64,000 bases of DNA from JBFMCT01 sp046565765. GTDB lineage: Bacteria; Actinomycetota; Acidimicrobiia; Acidimicrobiales; AC-14. A program made the translations under genes and the position numbers. Of this stretch, positions 17,532 to 25,931 are shown in pieces. Each line of letters opens with the position of its first letter. Position 1 is the stretch's first letter. The notes beneath the pieces are model-generated. The model made no database searches. It had not been told where the DNA came from and saw only the letters and a program-made list of their open reading frames with translations. The stretch spans positions 1-64,000 of the forward strand of contig JBKHXX010000011.1 of the NCBI GenBank assembly GCA_046565765.1, written 5' to 3'.

Positions 17532-18994
17532 CCCCTTCCGACCAGTCCCGGGCGCCCTACTTCGAGGCGCTGCGCCACTACGCGTCGCGCGACCGGGCCT
17601 GGTTCCACACGCCCGGCCACATACGAGGCCAGGGGGCCCACCCGTGGCTGCGGGAGGCCGTGGGCATGGACGTCCTCGCCCTGGACATCTGCCCCGGCCT
17701 CAGCGAGCTCGACGGCGGGCCGGACTCGGCCCTGGCCCGGGCCCAGGCCCTGGCCGCCGAGGCCTACGGGGCCGAGCGCTCGTTCTTCCTGGTCAACGGG
17801 TCGACGGCGGGCAACCAGATCATGCTGATGGCTACGTGCCACCCCGGCGACGTGGTGCTGACCTCCCGCAACACCCACAAGTCCATCGTGGCCGGGATGG
17901 TCGTGTCGGGGGCCCGGCCCGTCTACATCCGGCCGGAGCTCGACCCCGACAGCCACATCGCCCACGGCGTCACCCCCGCCCAGGTGCAGGAGGGCCTCGA
18001 CGCCCATCCCCAGGCCAAGGCGGTGCTGATCGTCTCCCCCACCTACTACGGGGCGTGCTCGGACGTGGCCGGCATCGCCGACGTGGCCCACCGCCACGGC
18101 GTCCCCCTCCTGGTGGACGAGGCATGGGGCGCCCACTTCCCGTTCAGCCCGTCGCTGCCGCCCTCGGCCCTCTCCGTGGGCGCCGACATGGCCGTCACCG
18201 GGATCCACAAGCTGCTGGCCGCCTTCCTCCAGGCGTCGATGGTCCACGTGCAGGGCACCCTCGTCGACCACGACCGGGTCGACGTGGTGGCCGGCATGGT
18301 GCAGTCCACCAGCGCATCGGCCCTGCTGCGGGCGTCCCTCGACGTGGCCCGCATGCAGATGGCCACCGAGGGTGAGGCCCTGCTGGCCGAGGTCATCGCC
18401 ATCTCCGACGAGGCCCGGGCCGAGATCGACGGCCACCCCCGCCTGTCCTGCCTGGGCAAGGACCTGGTCGGCCAGCACGGGGTGGTCGCTGTCGACCCGA
18501 CCCGCCTGGTCGTCAACGTCACCGCCACGGGCCGCACCGGCTACGAGGTCGACCACCTCTTGGCCGACCGGCACAACGTGGCCGTCGAGCTCTCCGACTT
18601 CGCCAACGTGCTGGCCGACGTGACCCCGGGGCACCGGCGGGAGGACGTGGCCCGCTTCGTGGACGGGGTGCGGGCCATCGCCGACGACCCCCACGCCGAG
18701 CGGCTGATCCCCATCGGCTTCGTCGAGGAGGCCCTGCGGGTGCTGCCCGAGCAGGCCCTGAGCCCCATGGAGGCGTTCCACGCGCCCCAGGAGCGGGTGC
18801 CGCTGGCCGAGTCGGTCGGACGGGTTTCGGCCGAGATGGCCGCCACCTACCCACCCGGCATCCCCGTGCTCGTGCCCGGCGAGCGGCTGAACCCCGCCCT
18901 CGTCGCCCACCTCACCGCCCAGGTCGCCGCCGGCGGGCGCATCGTGGGCCCCGCCGACCCCGGCCTGGGGACGATCAGGGTGGTGCTGGAGTGA
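17528..18994 (+). CDS. Orn/Lys/Arg decarboxylase family PLP enzyme
   Basis: The product is about 488 aa. It is a fold-type I PLP enzyme of the ornithine/lysine/arginine decarboxylase group. Seen: substrate-loop FHTPGHIRGQG, NGSTAGNQIM (cofactor phosphate), VDEAWGAHFPF (Asp for the pyridine nitrogen), AVTGIHKLLAAF (Schiff-base Lys) and a C-terminal domain ending TIRVVLE. The length matches the short, wingless decarboxylases of Gram-positive bacteria and Actinobacteria. No ATG, GTG or TTG exists in frame near the N-terminus; the CTG at 17528 overlapping the TGA of the previous gene is the best candidate. The next in-frame GTG would remove the FHTPGH motif, so it is excluded. The product is likely a polyamine, cadaverine or agmatine; the substrate cannot be told from sequence. 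Confidence 0.88.
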   Translation: MTPSDQSRAPYFEALRHYASRDRAWFHTPGHIRGQGAHPWLREAVGMDVLALDICPGLSELDGGPDSALARAQALAAEAYGAERSFFLVNGSTAGNQIMLMATCHPGDVVLTSRNTHKSIVAGMVVSGARPVYIRPELDPDSHIAHGVTPAQVQEGLDAHPQAKAVLIVSPTYYGACSDVAGIADVAHRHGVPLLVDEAWGAHFPFSPSLPPSALSVGADMAVTGIHKLLAAFLQASMVHVQGTLVDHDRVDVVAGMVQSTSASALLRASLDVARMQMATEGEALLAEVIAISDEARAEIDGHPRLSCLGKDLVGQHGVVAVDPTRLVVNVTATGRTGYEVDHLLADRHNVAVELSDFANVLADVTPGHRREDVARFVDGVRAIADDPHAERLIPIGFVEEALRVLPEQALSPMEAFHAPQERVPLAESVGRVSAEMAATYPPGIPVLVPGERLNPALVAHLTAQVAAGGRIVGPADPGLGTIRVVLE

Positions 18995-19467
18995 TGGCGG
19001 TGGTCAAGGTGGCGGTGGGTGTGGCGGTGGCCGGGGTGCTGGCGTGGGAGGCGTTCAAGAAGGCCCAGGGCGACAGCCTGATGACGTTCGAGCCGCCGTC
19101 GTTGTCGGCGGTGACCGGCGACGCGCGTTCCGTGCACGGCGAGATCACCATCGTCAACCGCGGCAAGGCCGGGGGGGTCGTCCACAGGGTCGACGGCCGG
19201 GTGGTCGACGGGCGCGACGGCAAGGTCTTCGTCACCCGCAAGGACGGGCGGGTCCCCGAGCGGGGGTGGTGGCGGTCGAACTGCCTGCCCCCGGGCGAGT
19301 CGTGCGTGGCCGAGGTCGACGTCGAGCTGGCCGAGCCCGCCTCCGGGCCCGTGGAGATCGAGCTCGACATCCACGAGGTCGGCCGCCGCCTCAAGGTCCA
19401 CCGGACCCTGCGGCTGGCGGTCGACCCCCTGGTTTTGGGGCGTCAGGACCACGCCCAGCGTGGCTGA
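18994..19467 (+). CDS. Hypothetical membrane-anchored beta-rich protein
   Basis: The product is 157 aa. ATG 18994 shares a base with the decarboxylase stop (TGATG), so translation is coupled. One N-terminal hydrophobic helix (VVKVAVGVAVAGVLAWEAF) is followed by a soluble domain with beta strands (EITIVNRGKAGGVVHRVDG, two Cys in SNCLPPGESC) resembling an Ig-like or late-embryogenesis-type fold. The last dozen codons run into the dispersed palindromic repeat at 19431-19481, so the natural C-terminus has probably been altered by it. No relative is recognised. Confidence 0.6.
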   Translation: MAVVKVAVGVAVAGVLAWEAFKKAQGDSLMTFEPPSLSAVTGDARSVHGEITIVNRGKAGGVVHRVDGRVVDGRDGKVFVTRKDGRVPERGWWRSNCLPPGESCVAEVDVELAEPASGPVEIELDIHEVGRRLKVHRTLRLAVDPLVLGRQDHAQRG

Positions 19468-19481
19468 GGCGCCCCGAAACC
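19431..19481. repeat. Dispersed nested palindrome, copy 1 (REP-like)
   Basis: Outer arms GGTTTTGGGGCG (19431-19442) and CGCCCCGAAACC (19470-19481) pair with one G-T. Inner arms CCACGC (19449-19454) and GCGTGG (19458-19463) pair perfectly. A second copy with the same two-stem layout is at 43866-43916. It lies between convergent genes and overlaps the end of the upstream one, and it could serve as a bidirectional terminator. Confidence 0.8.
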
Positions 19482-19488
19482 TCGCGGG

Positions 19489-19938
<450 letters not shown>

Positions 19939-20060
19939 GCGGGCACGATAGGTCACCCGGTGACGGGCGCCTCCAGCGGCGAGACGCGCCACGCCGTCGC
20001 CCCCGGAGAAATCCGTCAAGGGTCGGTCAACCTTGTCGGACCACGGCACGATGGAGAGTC

Positions 20061-20588
20061 GTGGGAGCGGTTGACGTCACGGCGGAGTTCGAAGCGGTGT
20101 TCCACCGCCTGTACCCCCGCGCCCGGACCGTGGCCCACCGCATCGTGGGGAACCCGGTCGAGGCTGAGGACGCGGCGGCCGAGGCCTTCGCCCGGGCCCT
20201 GGTCGGGTGGCAACGGGTGGGCGACCTCCCCTACCTCGACGCCTGGATCCTGCGGGTCACCGCCAACGTGGCCGTGGACGTGGTGCGGCGCCGCAGGTCG
20301 CTCCCGGTCGCGGCCATCGCCGACACCGCCGCCTCGGCCGGCCCGGACGACGTCGCCGTGCTGCGCATGGCCCTCGTCGCCGCCCTGGCCGCCCTGCCCC
20401 GGCGCCAGCGGGAGGTCATCGCCCTGCGCTACCTCGTCGGGCTGTCCGAGGACGAGATCGCCGCCAGCCTGGGCGTGTCGAACGGGTCGGTGAAGCGCCA
20501 CGCCCACCGGGGCATCGACGCCATGCGCCGCCGCATGGGCGCCGACTGGGACCCCTCACGAATCGAAGGAGCCGCCGGTGTGGCGTAG
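20061..20588 (+). CDS. ECF-type RNA polymerase sigma factor
   Basis: The product is 175 aa from GTG 20061, with GGAGA just upstream. Region 2 is FEAVFHRLYPRARTVAHRIV, VEAEDAAAEAFARALVGWQR and LDAWILRVTANVAVDVVRRR. Region 4 is LAALPRRQREVIALRYLVGL, SEDEIAASLGVSNGSVKRHA (the -35-binding helix-turn-helix) and HRGIDAMRRRM. It resembles the SigE-like actinobacterial ECF subgroup. The next gene overlaps its end by 11 bases and encodes a membrane protein, fitting an anti-sigma or cognate sensor. The regulon is unknown. Confidence 0.9.
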   Translation: MGAVDVTAEFEAVFHRLYPRARTVAHRIVGNPVEAEDAAAEAFARALVGWQRVGDLPYLDAWILRVTANVAVDVVRRRRSLPVAAIADTAASAGPDDVAVLRMALVAALAALPRRQREVIALRYLVGLSEDEIAASLGVSNGSVKRHAHRGIDAMRRRMGADWDPSRIEGAAGVA

Positions 20589-21393
20589 CGAGGACGAGAT
20601 GCTGGCGATCGTGAGGCGCCGGGCCGCCGCCGCCCGCGGCCGCCGCCGCACGCTCATCACCGGCTCGGCCGCCGCCGTCGTGCTGGTGGCCGCCCTTGCC
20701 GCGGCCACCGTGCGGGGCGGCGACGGAGGCGGCTTGCAGGAGGTGCGGGTGGCGGCGCCGGGGCCCACCACCACCGTCTTCGTGCCGCCCGCCTCCGTCG
20801 ACGGGCCCCCGATCGAGGTCACCCCCGCTCCGGCCAGGCCGTCGCCGACGGCCGCCGCGCGCACGACGACCACCCTCCGTCCCGCCGGGGCCGCCACCAC
20901 CACGACCCGGCCGGCCACGCCCCCCACCACGCGCCCGCTGCCGGCCACCTGCGCCCCCGAGGAGGTCCATGCCGCCTTCACCCCGTCCAGGTCGACGTTC
21001 GCCACCGGCGAGGCCATCCGGCTCACCGCCGTCCTGCGCAACGCGTCCCAGCGGGAGTGCGGCTACTCGACCGACGGGCAGCTCTTCACCGTGAGGGACG
21101 CAGCCGGCAACTCCCTGGGCGCCGACTGGGGGTCGTCGTCGCACGTGGACTGCGTGGAGGGGGTCGAGGTGTGCGGCTACACCTGGGCGGCGGGCGCCGA
21201 GCAGTCCCTGCCCGTTTGCTGGGACCAGCGCCGCACCGTCGACGGCACGCCGGGCCAGGCCCCTCCCGGCCGCTACACCATCGGGTACACGGTGACCGGA
21301 CGGGTGAGCGCGCCGGTCACGGTGACGACCACGGTGGAGATCCTGCCGCCGCCGCCGGGCGCCACCCCGCCGGTGGCCAGCTGCTGGCCCTAG
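20578..21393 (+). CDS. Membrane-anchored protein coupled to the ECF sigma factor (putative anti-sigma)
   Basis: The product is 271 aa. GTG 20578 with GGAG upstream overlaps the sigma factor end. Layout: short cytoplasmic N-terminus (RSEDEMLAIVRRRAAAARGR), TM helix (about 25-46), Pro/Thr-rich stalk (about 60-125), and an extracellular domain with five Cys (TCAPEEV, RECGY, HVDCVEG, EVCGY, VCWD) and an Ig-like ending. The cytoplasmic part is too short (about 24 residues) for a full ZAS-type anti-sigma domain, so the assignment rests on the overlap with the sigma gene. It may instead be an output of that sigma factor. The extracellular domain resembles DUF4232-like or intracellular-proteinase-inhibitor folds only loosely. 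Confidence 0.7.
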   Translation: MWRSEDEMLAIVRRRAAAARGRRRTLITGSAAAVVLVAALAAATVRGGDGGGLQEVRVAAPGPTTTVFVPPASVDGPPIEVTPAPARPSPTAAARTTTTLRPAGAATTTTRPATPPTTRPLPATCAPEEVHAAFTPSRSTFATGEAIRLTAVLRNASQRECGYSTDGQLFTVRDAAGNSLGADWGSSSHVDCVEGVEVCGYTWAAGAEQSLPVCWDQRRTVDGTPGQAPPGRYTIGYTVTGRVSAPVTVTTTVEILPPPPGATPPVASCWP

Positions 21394-22199
21394 CCCGCCG
21401 CCTCGGGCGGGCCGCCTCCCGGCGCCGCGGCCTGGGCGTGGAAGCCGCCGTCCACGTGCACCATCTCGCCGGTGGTGGCCGGGAACCAGTCGGAGAGGAG
21501 GGCGACGGTGGCCCGCGCCACGGGCCCGGAGTCGCGGGTGTCCCAGCCCAGCGGGGCCCGGCCCGCCCACGAGTCCTCCATGGTGGCGAACCCGGGGATC
21601 CCCCGGGCCGCGATCGTGCGCAGCGGCCCGGCCGAGACCAGGTTGACCCGCACCCCGTGGCGGCCCAGGTCGCGGGCCAGGTAGCGGGCGGTGGACTCGA
21701 GGGCGGCCTTGGCCACGCCCATCCAGTCGTAGGCGGGCCAGGCCTGGCGGGCGTCGAAGTCGAGGGCCACGATGGACCCCCCGCCGCCCTTCTGCATGAG
21801 CGGCAGCACCGCCTCGGCCAGGGCCTTGAGCGAGTACGTCGACACGTGGAGGGTGCGGGCCACGTCGTCCCAGCCGGCCCGCAGGATGTCGCCGCCCAGG
21901 CACGTCTCGGGGGCGAAGGCCACCGCGTGCACGGCCCCGTCGAGCGTGCCCCAGCGCCCGGACAGGTCCTCGGTGAGGCTGGCCAGGTGGGACGGCTCGG
22001 TCAGGTCGAGCTCGAGCACGTCGGGCACGACGGGGAGCCGGGCCGCCGACCGCCTGGTCAGCGACATGGCCCGGCCGAACGACGTGAGCACCAGCTCGGC
22101 GCCCTGCTCCTGAGCGACCCTGGCGATCGAGAAGGCGATCGACGACTCCGCCAGGACCCCGGTGACCAGGATCTTCTTGCCCTCGAGCAGGCCGGCCAT
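21390..22199 (-). CDS. fabI: Enoyl-[acyl-carrier-protein] reductase (FabI/InhA type)
   Basis: The product is 269 aa. ATG 22199 overlaps the carboxyltransferase stop by one base (TGATG). It is an NADH-binding Rossmann short-chain reductase: GKKILVTGVLAESSIAFSIA is the FabI variant of the glycine motif. The catalytic Tyr and Lys are six residues apart in AYDWMGVAKAALES, as in mycobacterial InhA. GFATMEDSW and DGGFHAQAA close the fold. It performs the last reduction of each FAS-II elongation round, trans-2-enoyl-ACP to acyl-ACP. It is the final gene of the operon read from fabD. The C-terminus has a short Gly/Pro tail not needed for activity. Confidence 0.93.
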   Translation of the reverse strand: MAGLLEGKKILVTGVLAESSIAFSIARVAQEQGAELVLTSFGRAMSLTRRSAARLPVVPDVLELDLTEPSHLASLTEDLSGRWGTLDGAVHAVAFAPETCLGGDILRAGWDDVARTLHVSTYSLKALAEAVLPLMQKGGGGSIVALDFDARQAWPAYDWMGVAKAALESTARYLARDLGRHGVRVNLVSAGPLRTIAARGIPGFATMEDSWAGRAPLGWDTRDSGPVARATVALLSDWFPATTGEMVHVDGGFHAQAAAPGGGPPEAAG

Positions 22200-23593
22200 C
22201 AGACGGGCGTGTTCGAGTGGCGGGCGGCCACCCGGGGACGGCGGCCCACCGCCCGCTTGGTGCGCAACGAGGCCAGGGCGGCGGCCACGACCCGGCGGGT
22301 GTCGAGAGGGTCGATGACGTCGTCCACGTAGCCGCGCTCGGCCGCCACCGCCGGTGTGCACAGCCGCTCGGAGTAGTCGGCCTCCAGCTCGGCCTGCACT
22401 CGGGCCCGCTCGGCAGGGTCCTCGATCCCGGCGAGCCGCTTGCCGTGGAGGATGCTGACCGCGCCCGCCGCCCCCATGACCGCGATCTCGGCCGTGGGCC
22501 AGGCCACGCACACGTCGTTGCCCAGACCCTTGGAGTCGAGGACGATGTACGCCCCGCCGTAGGCCTTGCGCATCACGACGCAGACGCGGGGGACGGTGGC
22601 CTCCGCGTAGGCGTGCACCAGCTCGGCCCCGTGGCGGATCATCCCCCGCCACTCCTGGTCCTTGCCCGGCTGGTAGCCGGGGCAGTCGACGAACGTCACC
22701 AGCGGCAGGCCGAAGGCGTCGCACGACTGGACGAACCGGGCCGCCTTCTGGGACGCCTCGATGTCCAACGTGCCGGCCAGCTGGCGGGGTTGGTTGGCCA
22801 CCACGCCCACGGCGTGGCCGTCCACCCGCCCGTAGCCGACGACCACGTTGGCGGCGTGCGACGACCGCACCTCGAGGAACGACTCCTCGTCGAGCACGTC
22901 GGCCACCACCTCCCGCACGTCGTAGGACGACGAGCGGTTGGCGGGCACGGCGTCGGCCGCGGCCCGCGACGGCCGGTCGGCCTCGTCCCCGTTGCGCAGC
23001 ACCGGCGGCGACTCGAGGTAGTTGGACGGCAGGTAGGAGAGGAGGTCGGCCAGCGCCCAGCGGGCGTCCTCCTCGTCGGGGACGACCAGAGACGCCAGCC
23101 CGCTGCGACGGTGGTGGACGCCCGCGCCGCCCAGGTCGGCCGGTTCGATGACCTGGCCGGTGATCTCGGCCACCGTCGGCGGGCCGTTCAGGTAGGCGAA
23201 GGCGTCGGTGGTCATGACCACGTGGTCGGCCAGGCCGAGCAGCAGGGCCGGGCCGCCCACGCACGGCCCCGTCACGGCCAGCAGCACCGGCACCGCGCCC
23301 GACGCCTCGGCCACGGCGGCCGCCACGCGCCCCCAGGCGTGGAGCGCGGGCAGCCCCTCCCCCACGTCCGCCCCCGACGTCGACACCTCGCCGACCACGG
23401 GGATCCCCAGGTCGAGCGCCGACCGCACCAGACGGGCCAGCACGTCGCCCTCGGTGGGGCCCAGGGCGCCGGCGTGCTTGCCCCCGGCCAGGCGGAACCA
23501 GCCGACCCGCCGGCCGTCCAGCTCGGTGAGCGAGGCGGTGGCGGCACCGCCCCGGCAGGCGGCGAGCGGGACCGCCGGGGGGCTGCCGATCAC
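22199..23593 (-). CDS. Acyl-CoA carboxylase carboxyltransferase subunit
   Basis: The product is 464 aa from GTG 23593, five bases downstream of the fabF stop. Two crotonase-like halves form a carboxyltransferase. The N half contains GEVSTSGADVGEGLPAL and AVTGPCVGGPALLLGLADHV, with the oxyanion-hole-type Gly-Gly. The C half has ANQPRQLAGTLDIEASQKAA, DCPGYQPGKDQEWRGMIRHG and RKAYGGAYIVLDSKGLGND. These are the acetyl/propionyl-CoA carboxylase beta motifs. It transfers CO2 from carboxybiotin to acetyl-CoA to supply malonyl-CoA. Its position inside the FAS-II operon supports acetyl-CoA as substrate. No biotin carboxylase gene is in the window, and the operon's biotinyl-like protein lacks the usual lysine, so partner subunits must be encoded elsewhere. 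Confidence 0.85.
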   Translation of the reverse strand: MIGSPPAVPLAACRGGAATASLTELDGRRVGWFRLAGGKHAGALGPTEGDVLARLVRSALDLGIPVVGEVSTSGADVGEGLPALHAWGRVAAAVAEASGAVPVLLAVTGPCVGGPALLLGLADHVVMTTDAFAYLNGPPTVAEITGQVIEPADLGGAGVHHRRSGLASLVVPDEEDARWALADLLSYLPSNYLESPPVLRNGDEADRPSRAAADAVPANRSSSYDVREVVADVLDEESFLEVRSSHAANVVVGYGRVDGHAVGVVANQPRQLAGTLDIEASQKAARFVQSCDAFGLPLVTFVDCPGYQPGKDQEWRGMIRHGAELVHAYAEATVPRVCVVMRKAYGGAYIVLDSKGLGNDVCVAWPTAEIAVMGAAGAVSILHGKRLAGIEDPAERARVQAELEADYSERLCTPAVAAERGYVDDVIDPLDTRRVVAAALASLRTKRAVGRRPRVAARHSNTPV

Positions 23594-23597
23594 ACGA

Positions 23598-24848
23598 TCA
23601 CGCCGGTGGCGGGCCCAGCACGATGGAGGCGTTGTGGCCGCCGAACCCGAACGAGTTCGACACGACCGGGCCGGCCGCCACCTCGCGGGCCGAGCCGGCC
23701 ACCACGTCGATGGCCAAGTCGGGGTCGTCGCGGTCGTGGTTGGCGGTGGGGGCGACCACACCGTCGCGCAGGGCGAGGAAGGTGGCCACCGCCTCGATGG
23801 CGCCCGCGCCGGCGACGAGGTGGCCGGTGACACCCTTGCCCGACGTGACCGGCACGCCCCGCTCGCCGAACACCTTGACGAGAGCCTGGGCCTCGGAGGC
23901 GTCGTTGAGGGGGGTGGACGTGCCGTGGGCGTTGACGTGGGAGACGTCGGACGGCTCGATGCCGGCGTCGGCCAGGGCCATCTGCATGCACGCGGCCGCG
24001 CCTGCGCCCCCCGGAACCGGCGCGGTGATGTGGTAGGCGTCGGTGTTGCGGGCGTAGCCCATGACCTCGCCGTAGATGCGGGCGCCGCGGGCAACGGCCC
24101 GGTCCCACTCCTCGAGCACGAGGAAGCCGGCGCCCTCCCCCATGACGAAGCCGTCGCGGTCGGGGTCGAACGGCCGCGAGGCCAGCTCGGGCTCGTTCAC
24201 CCGGGGCGACAGGGCGCCCATCCGGCCGAACGACGACATGGCCAGCGGGGTCATGCACGCCTCCGTGCCGCCCCCGACCATCACGTCGGCCATCCCGTAG
24301 CGGACGAGCATGTAGGCCTCGCCCACCCCGTGGGTGCCGGCCGCGCAGGCGGTGGCCACGCACAGGTTGGGGCCGGCCCAGCCCAGCTTCATGCCGATGG
24401 TGGCCGGGGTCGCGTTGGCCATCATCATGGGGACCAGGTAGGGGCTGACCCGGCCGGAACCCCGGTTGTGGAGAATCAGCGTCTGCTCCTCCAGGCTCAT
24501 CAGGCCTCCGACGCCGCAGCCCGCGTACACGCCGCAACGGGCGGGGTCGACCGCCCCCAGGTCGCCGGCGTCGGCCACGGCGTCCAGGGCGGCGGCCACC
24601 CCCAGGTGGGTCACCCGGTCGGCGTGGCGGGCCTCCTTGAAGTCGAAGTAGGGGCCCAGGTCGAACTCCGGCACCTCGCAGGCGAAGCGGAACTGCTCGG
24701 GCAGGATCGACGCATCGAACCGCCGGATCGGCCCCGCCGTGGGCCGGCCCTCCTTGACCGCCTGCCAGTAGGACTCGAGGTCGGTGCCGGCCGGGGCCTT
24801 CACGCCCAGGCCGGTGACCGCCACTCGCCGCCGCACGGGACCGGCCAT
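23598..24848 (-). CDS. fabF: 3-oxoacyl-ACP synthase II (KAS II)
   Basis: The product is 416 aa. ATG 24848 overlaps the acpP stop by one base. It is a condensing enzyme of the thiolase fold. The active Cys lies in VATACAAGTHGVG, the two His in HVNAHGTSTPLND and in GVTGHLVAGAGA, and the Gly-rich SNSFGFGGHNAS is near the end. It elongates acyl-ACP with malonyl-ACP by decarboxylative condensation. One change from the family norm is NHDRDD near the substrate gate; the overall length is standard. It lies fifth in the operon between acpP and the carboxyltransferase gene. Confidence 0.94.
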   Translation of the reverse strand: MAGPVRRRVAVTGLGVKAPAGTDLESYWQAVKEGRPTAGPIRRFDASILPEQFRFACEVPEFDLGPYFDFKEARHADRVTHLGVAAALDAVADAGDLGAVDPARCGVYAGCGVGGLMSLEEQTLILHNRGSGRVSPYLVPMMMANATPATIGMKLGWAGPNLCVATACAAGTHGVGEAYMLVRYGMADVMVGGGTEACMTPLAMSSFGRMGALSPRVNEPELASRPFDPDRDGFVMGEGAGFLVLEEWDRAVARGARIYGEVMGYARNTDAYHITAPVPGGAGAAACMQMALADAGIEPSDVSHVNAHGTSTPLNDASEAQALVKVFGERGVPVTSGKGVTGHLVAGAGAIEAVATFLALRDGVVAPTANHDRDDPDLAIDVVAGSAREVAAGPVVSNSFGFGGHNASIVLGPPPA

Positions 24849-25144
24849 CAGCCGCCTGCCCCGCTCACGGCGTTGGGGCCACGCGTGCCGGTCTCGGCCG
24901 GCGTGCCGGCCATCTCGAGCACCAGGTCGGCCGCCTGGCCCACGGTGGTGATGCCCTCCAGCCTGTCCTCCGGCACCTTGACGTCGAAGCGGTCCTCGAC
25001 CGCCATGACGAACTCGACGAGCCCCAGGCTGTCGACGTCGAGGTCCTCGTCGAAGCGGGCGCCCTCGGTGACCTGGGCCTTGTCGACTCCCAGCAACTCG
25101 ACCGCGACGTCGGCCAACCCCTCGAGGACTTCCTGGCGATCCAT
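24848..25144 (-). CDS. acpP: Acyl carrier protein
   Basis: The product is 98 aa. ATG 25144 has GGAGGA seven bases upstream, which decides it over the adjacent GTG 25147. The phosphopantetheine attachment Ser is 39 in DLDVDSLGLVEFVMA, with helices II and III following (FDVKVPEDRLEGITTVGQAA). It is a little longer than typical ACP (about 80 aa), with a Gly/Ala/Thr tail of unknown use (GTPAETGTRGPN). It carries all acyl intermediates of FAS-II and is translationally coupled to fabF. Confidence 0.94.
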   Translation of the reverse strand: MDRQEVLEGLADVAVELLGVDKAQVTEGARFDEDLDVDSLGLVEFVMAVEDRFDVKVPEDRLEGITTVGQAADLVLEMAGTPAETGTRGPNAVSGAGG

Positions 25145-25184
25145 CACATGTTCCTCCGGCGAATGAGACCCGAATCGGCAAACA

Positions 25185-25931
25185 TTAGTGACCCATCCCG
25201 AGACCGCCGTCCACCGGCACCACCGCGCCGGTCACGTAGGCGGCCGCGTCCGAGCAGAGGAAGGCCACCACGGCGGCGACCTCCTCGGGCGTGCCCCACC
25301 GGCCCAGGGGCACCTGGGAGCGCATCTCCTCCCGCCGGGCCTCGCCCAGGGCGTCGGTCATGGCGGTCACGATGGGCCCGGGAGCGACCACGTTGGCGGT
25401 GATGTTGCGGGTGGCGAGCTCCCGGGCCAGCGAGCGGGTGAACCCGACCAGGCCGGCCTTGGTGGCGGCGTAGTTGACCTGGCCCGGAAGGCCGGACATG
25501 GCCACCACCGAGGACATCGTCACGATCCGCCCCCAGCGGCCCCGCACCATGCCCGGCGCGGCGCGGCGCACGGCGTGGAAGACGCCGGTCAGGTTGGTGC
25601 GGAGCACGTCGCCCCACTGGTCGTCGGTCATGCGCAGGACGAGCCCGTCGCGGTTGATGCCGGCGTTGGCCACCAGCACCTCGACCTTGCCGCCCCAGGC
25701 GGACTCCACCTCGGCGAAGGCAGCGTCGACCGCGGCCGGGTCGCCCACGTCGGCCTTGGCCGCCATCGCTTCGGCGCCGGCCTTCTCGGCCTCGGCGACG
25801 GTCTCGGCCGCGCCGTCGTCGTCGCTCCCGTAGGTGATGGCGACGCGGTGGCCGCCGGCGGCGAGGGCGACCGCGCAGGCCCGCCCGATCCCCCGCGACC
25901 CGCCGGTCACGAGGGCGATGCGGCCGGTCAC
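25185..25931 (-). CDS. fabG: 3-oxoacyl-ACP reductase
   Basis: The product is 248 aa. GTG 25931 overlaps the fabH stop by four bases (GTGA). It is a classical short-chain dehydrogenase: cofactor motif TGGSRGIG, NAG in LVANAGINRDGL, catalytic Ser in MSSVVAMSGLPG, and Tyr-x3-Lys in NYAATKAGL. PGPIVTAM and DGGLGMGH are the other FabG marks. NADPH specificity is expected from the family. It reduces 3-oxoacyl-ACP in each FAS-II cycle. Confidence 0.94.
   Translation of the reverse strand: MTGRIALVTGGSRGIGRACAVALAAGGHRVAITYGSDDDGAAETVAEAEKAGAEAMAAKADVGDPAAVDAAFAEVESAWGGKVEVLVANAGINRDGLVLRMTDDQWGDVLRTNLTGVFHAVRRAAPGMVRGRWGRIVTMSSVVAMSGLPGQVNYAATKAGLVGFTRSLARELATRNITANVVAPGPIVTAMTDALGEARREEMRSQVPLGRWGTPEEVAAVVAFLCSDAAAYVTGAVVPVDGGLGMGH

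Noticed and set aside
17303..18910. A 535-codon minus-strand frame
   Set aside because: Antisense to the decarboxylase, whose PLP motifs are intact; the composition is His/Gly-rich without a domain.
22217..23830. Plus-strand frame of 537 codons opposite the carboxyltransferase and fabF
   Set aside because: A shadow of the FAS-II genes; no motif.
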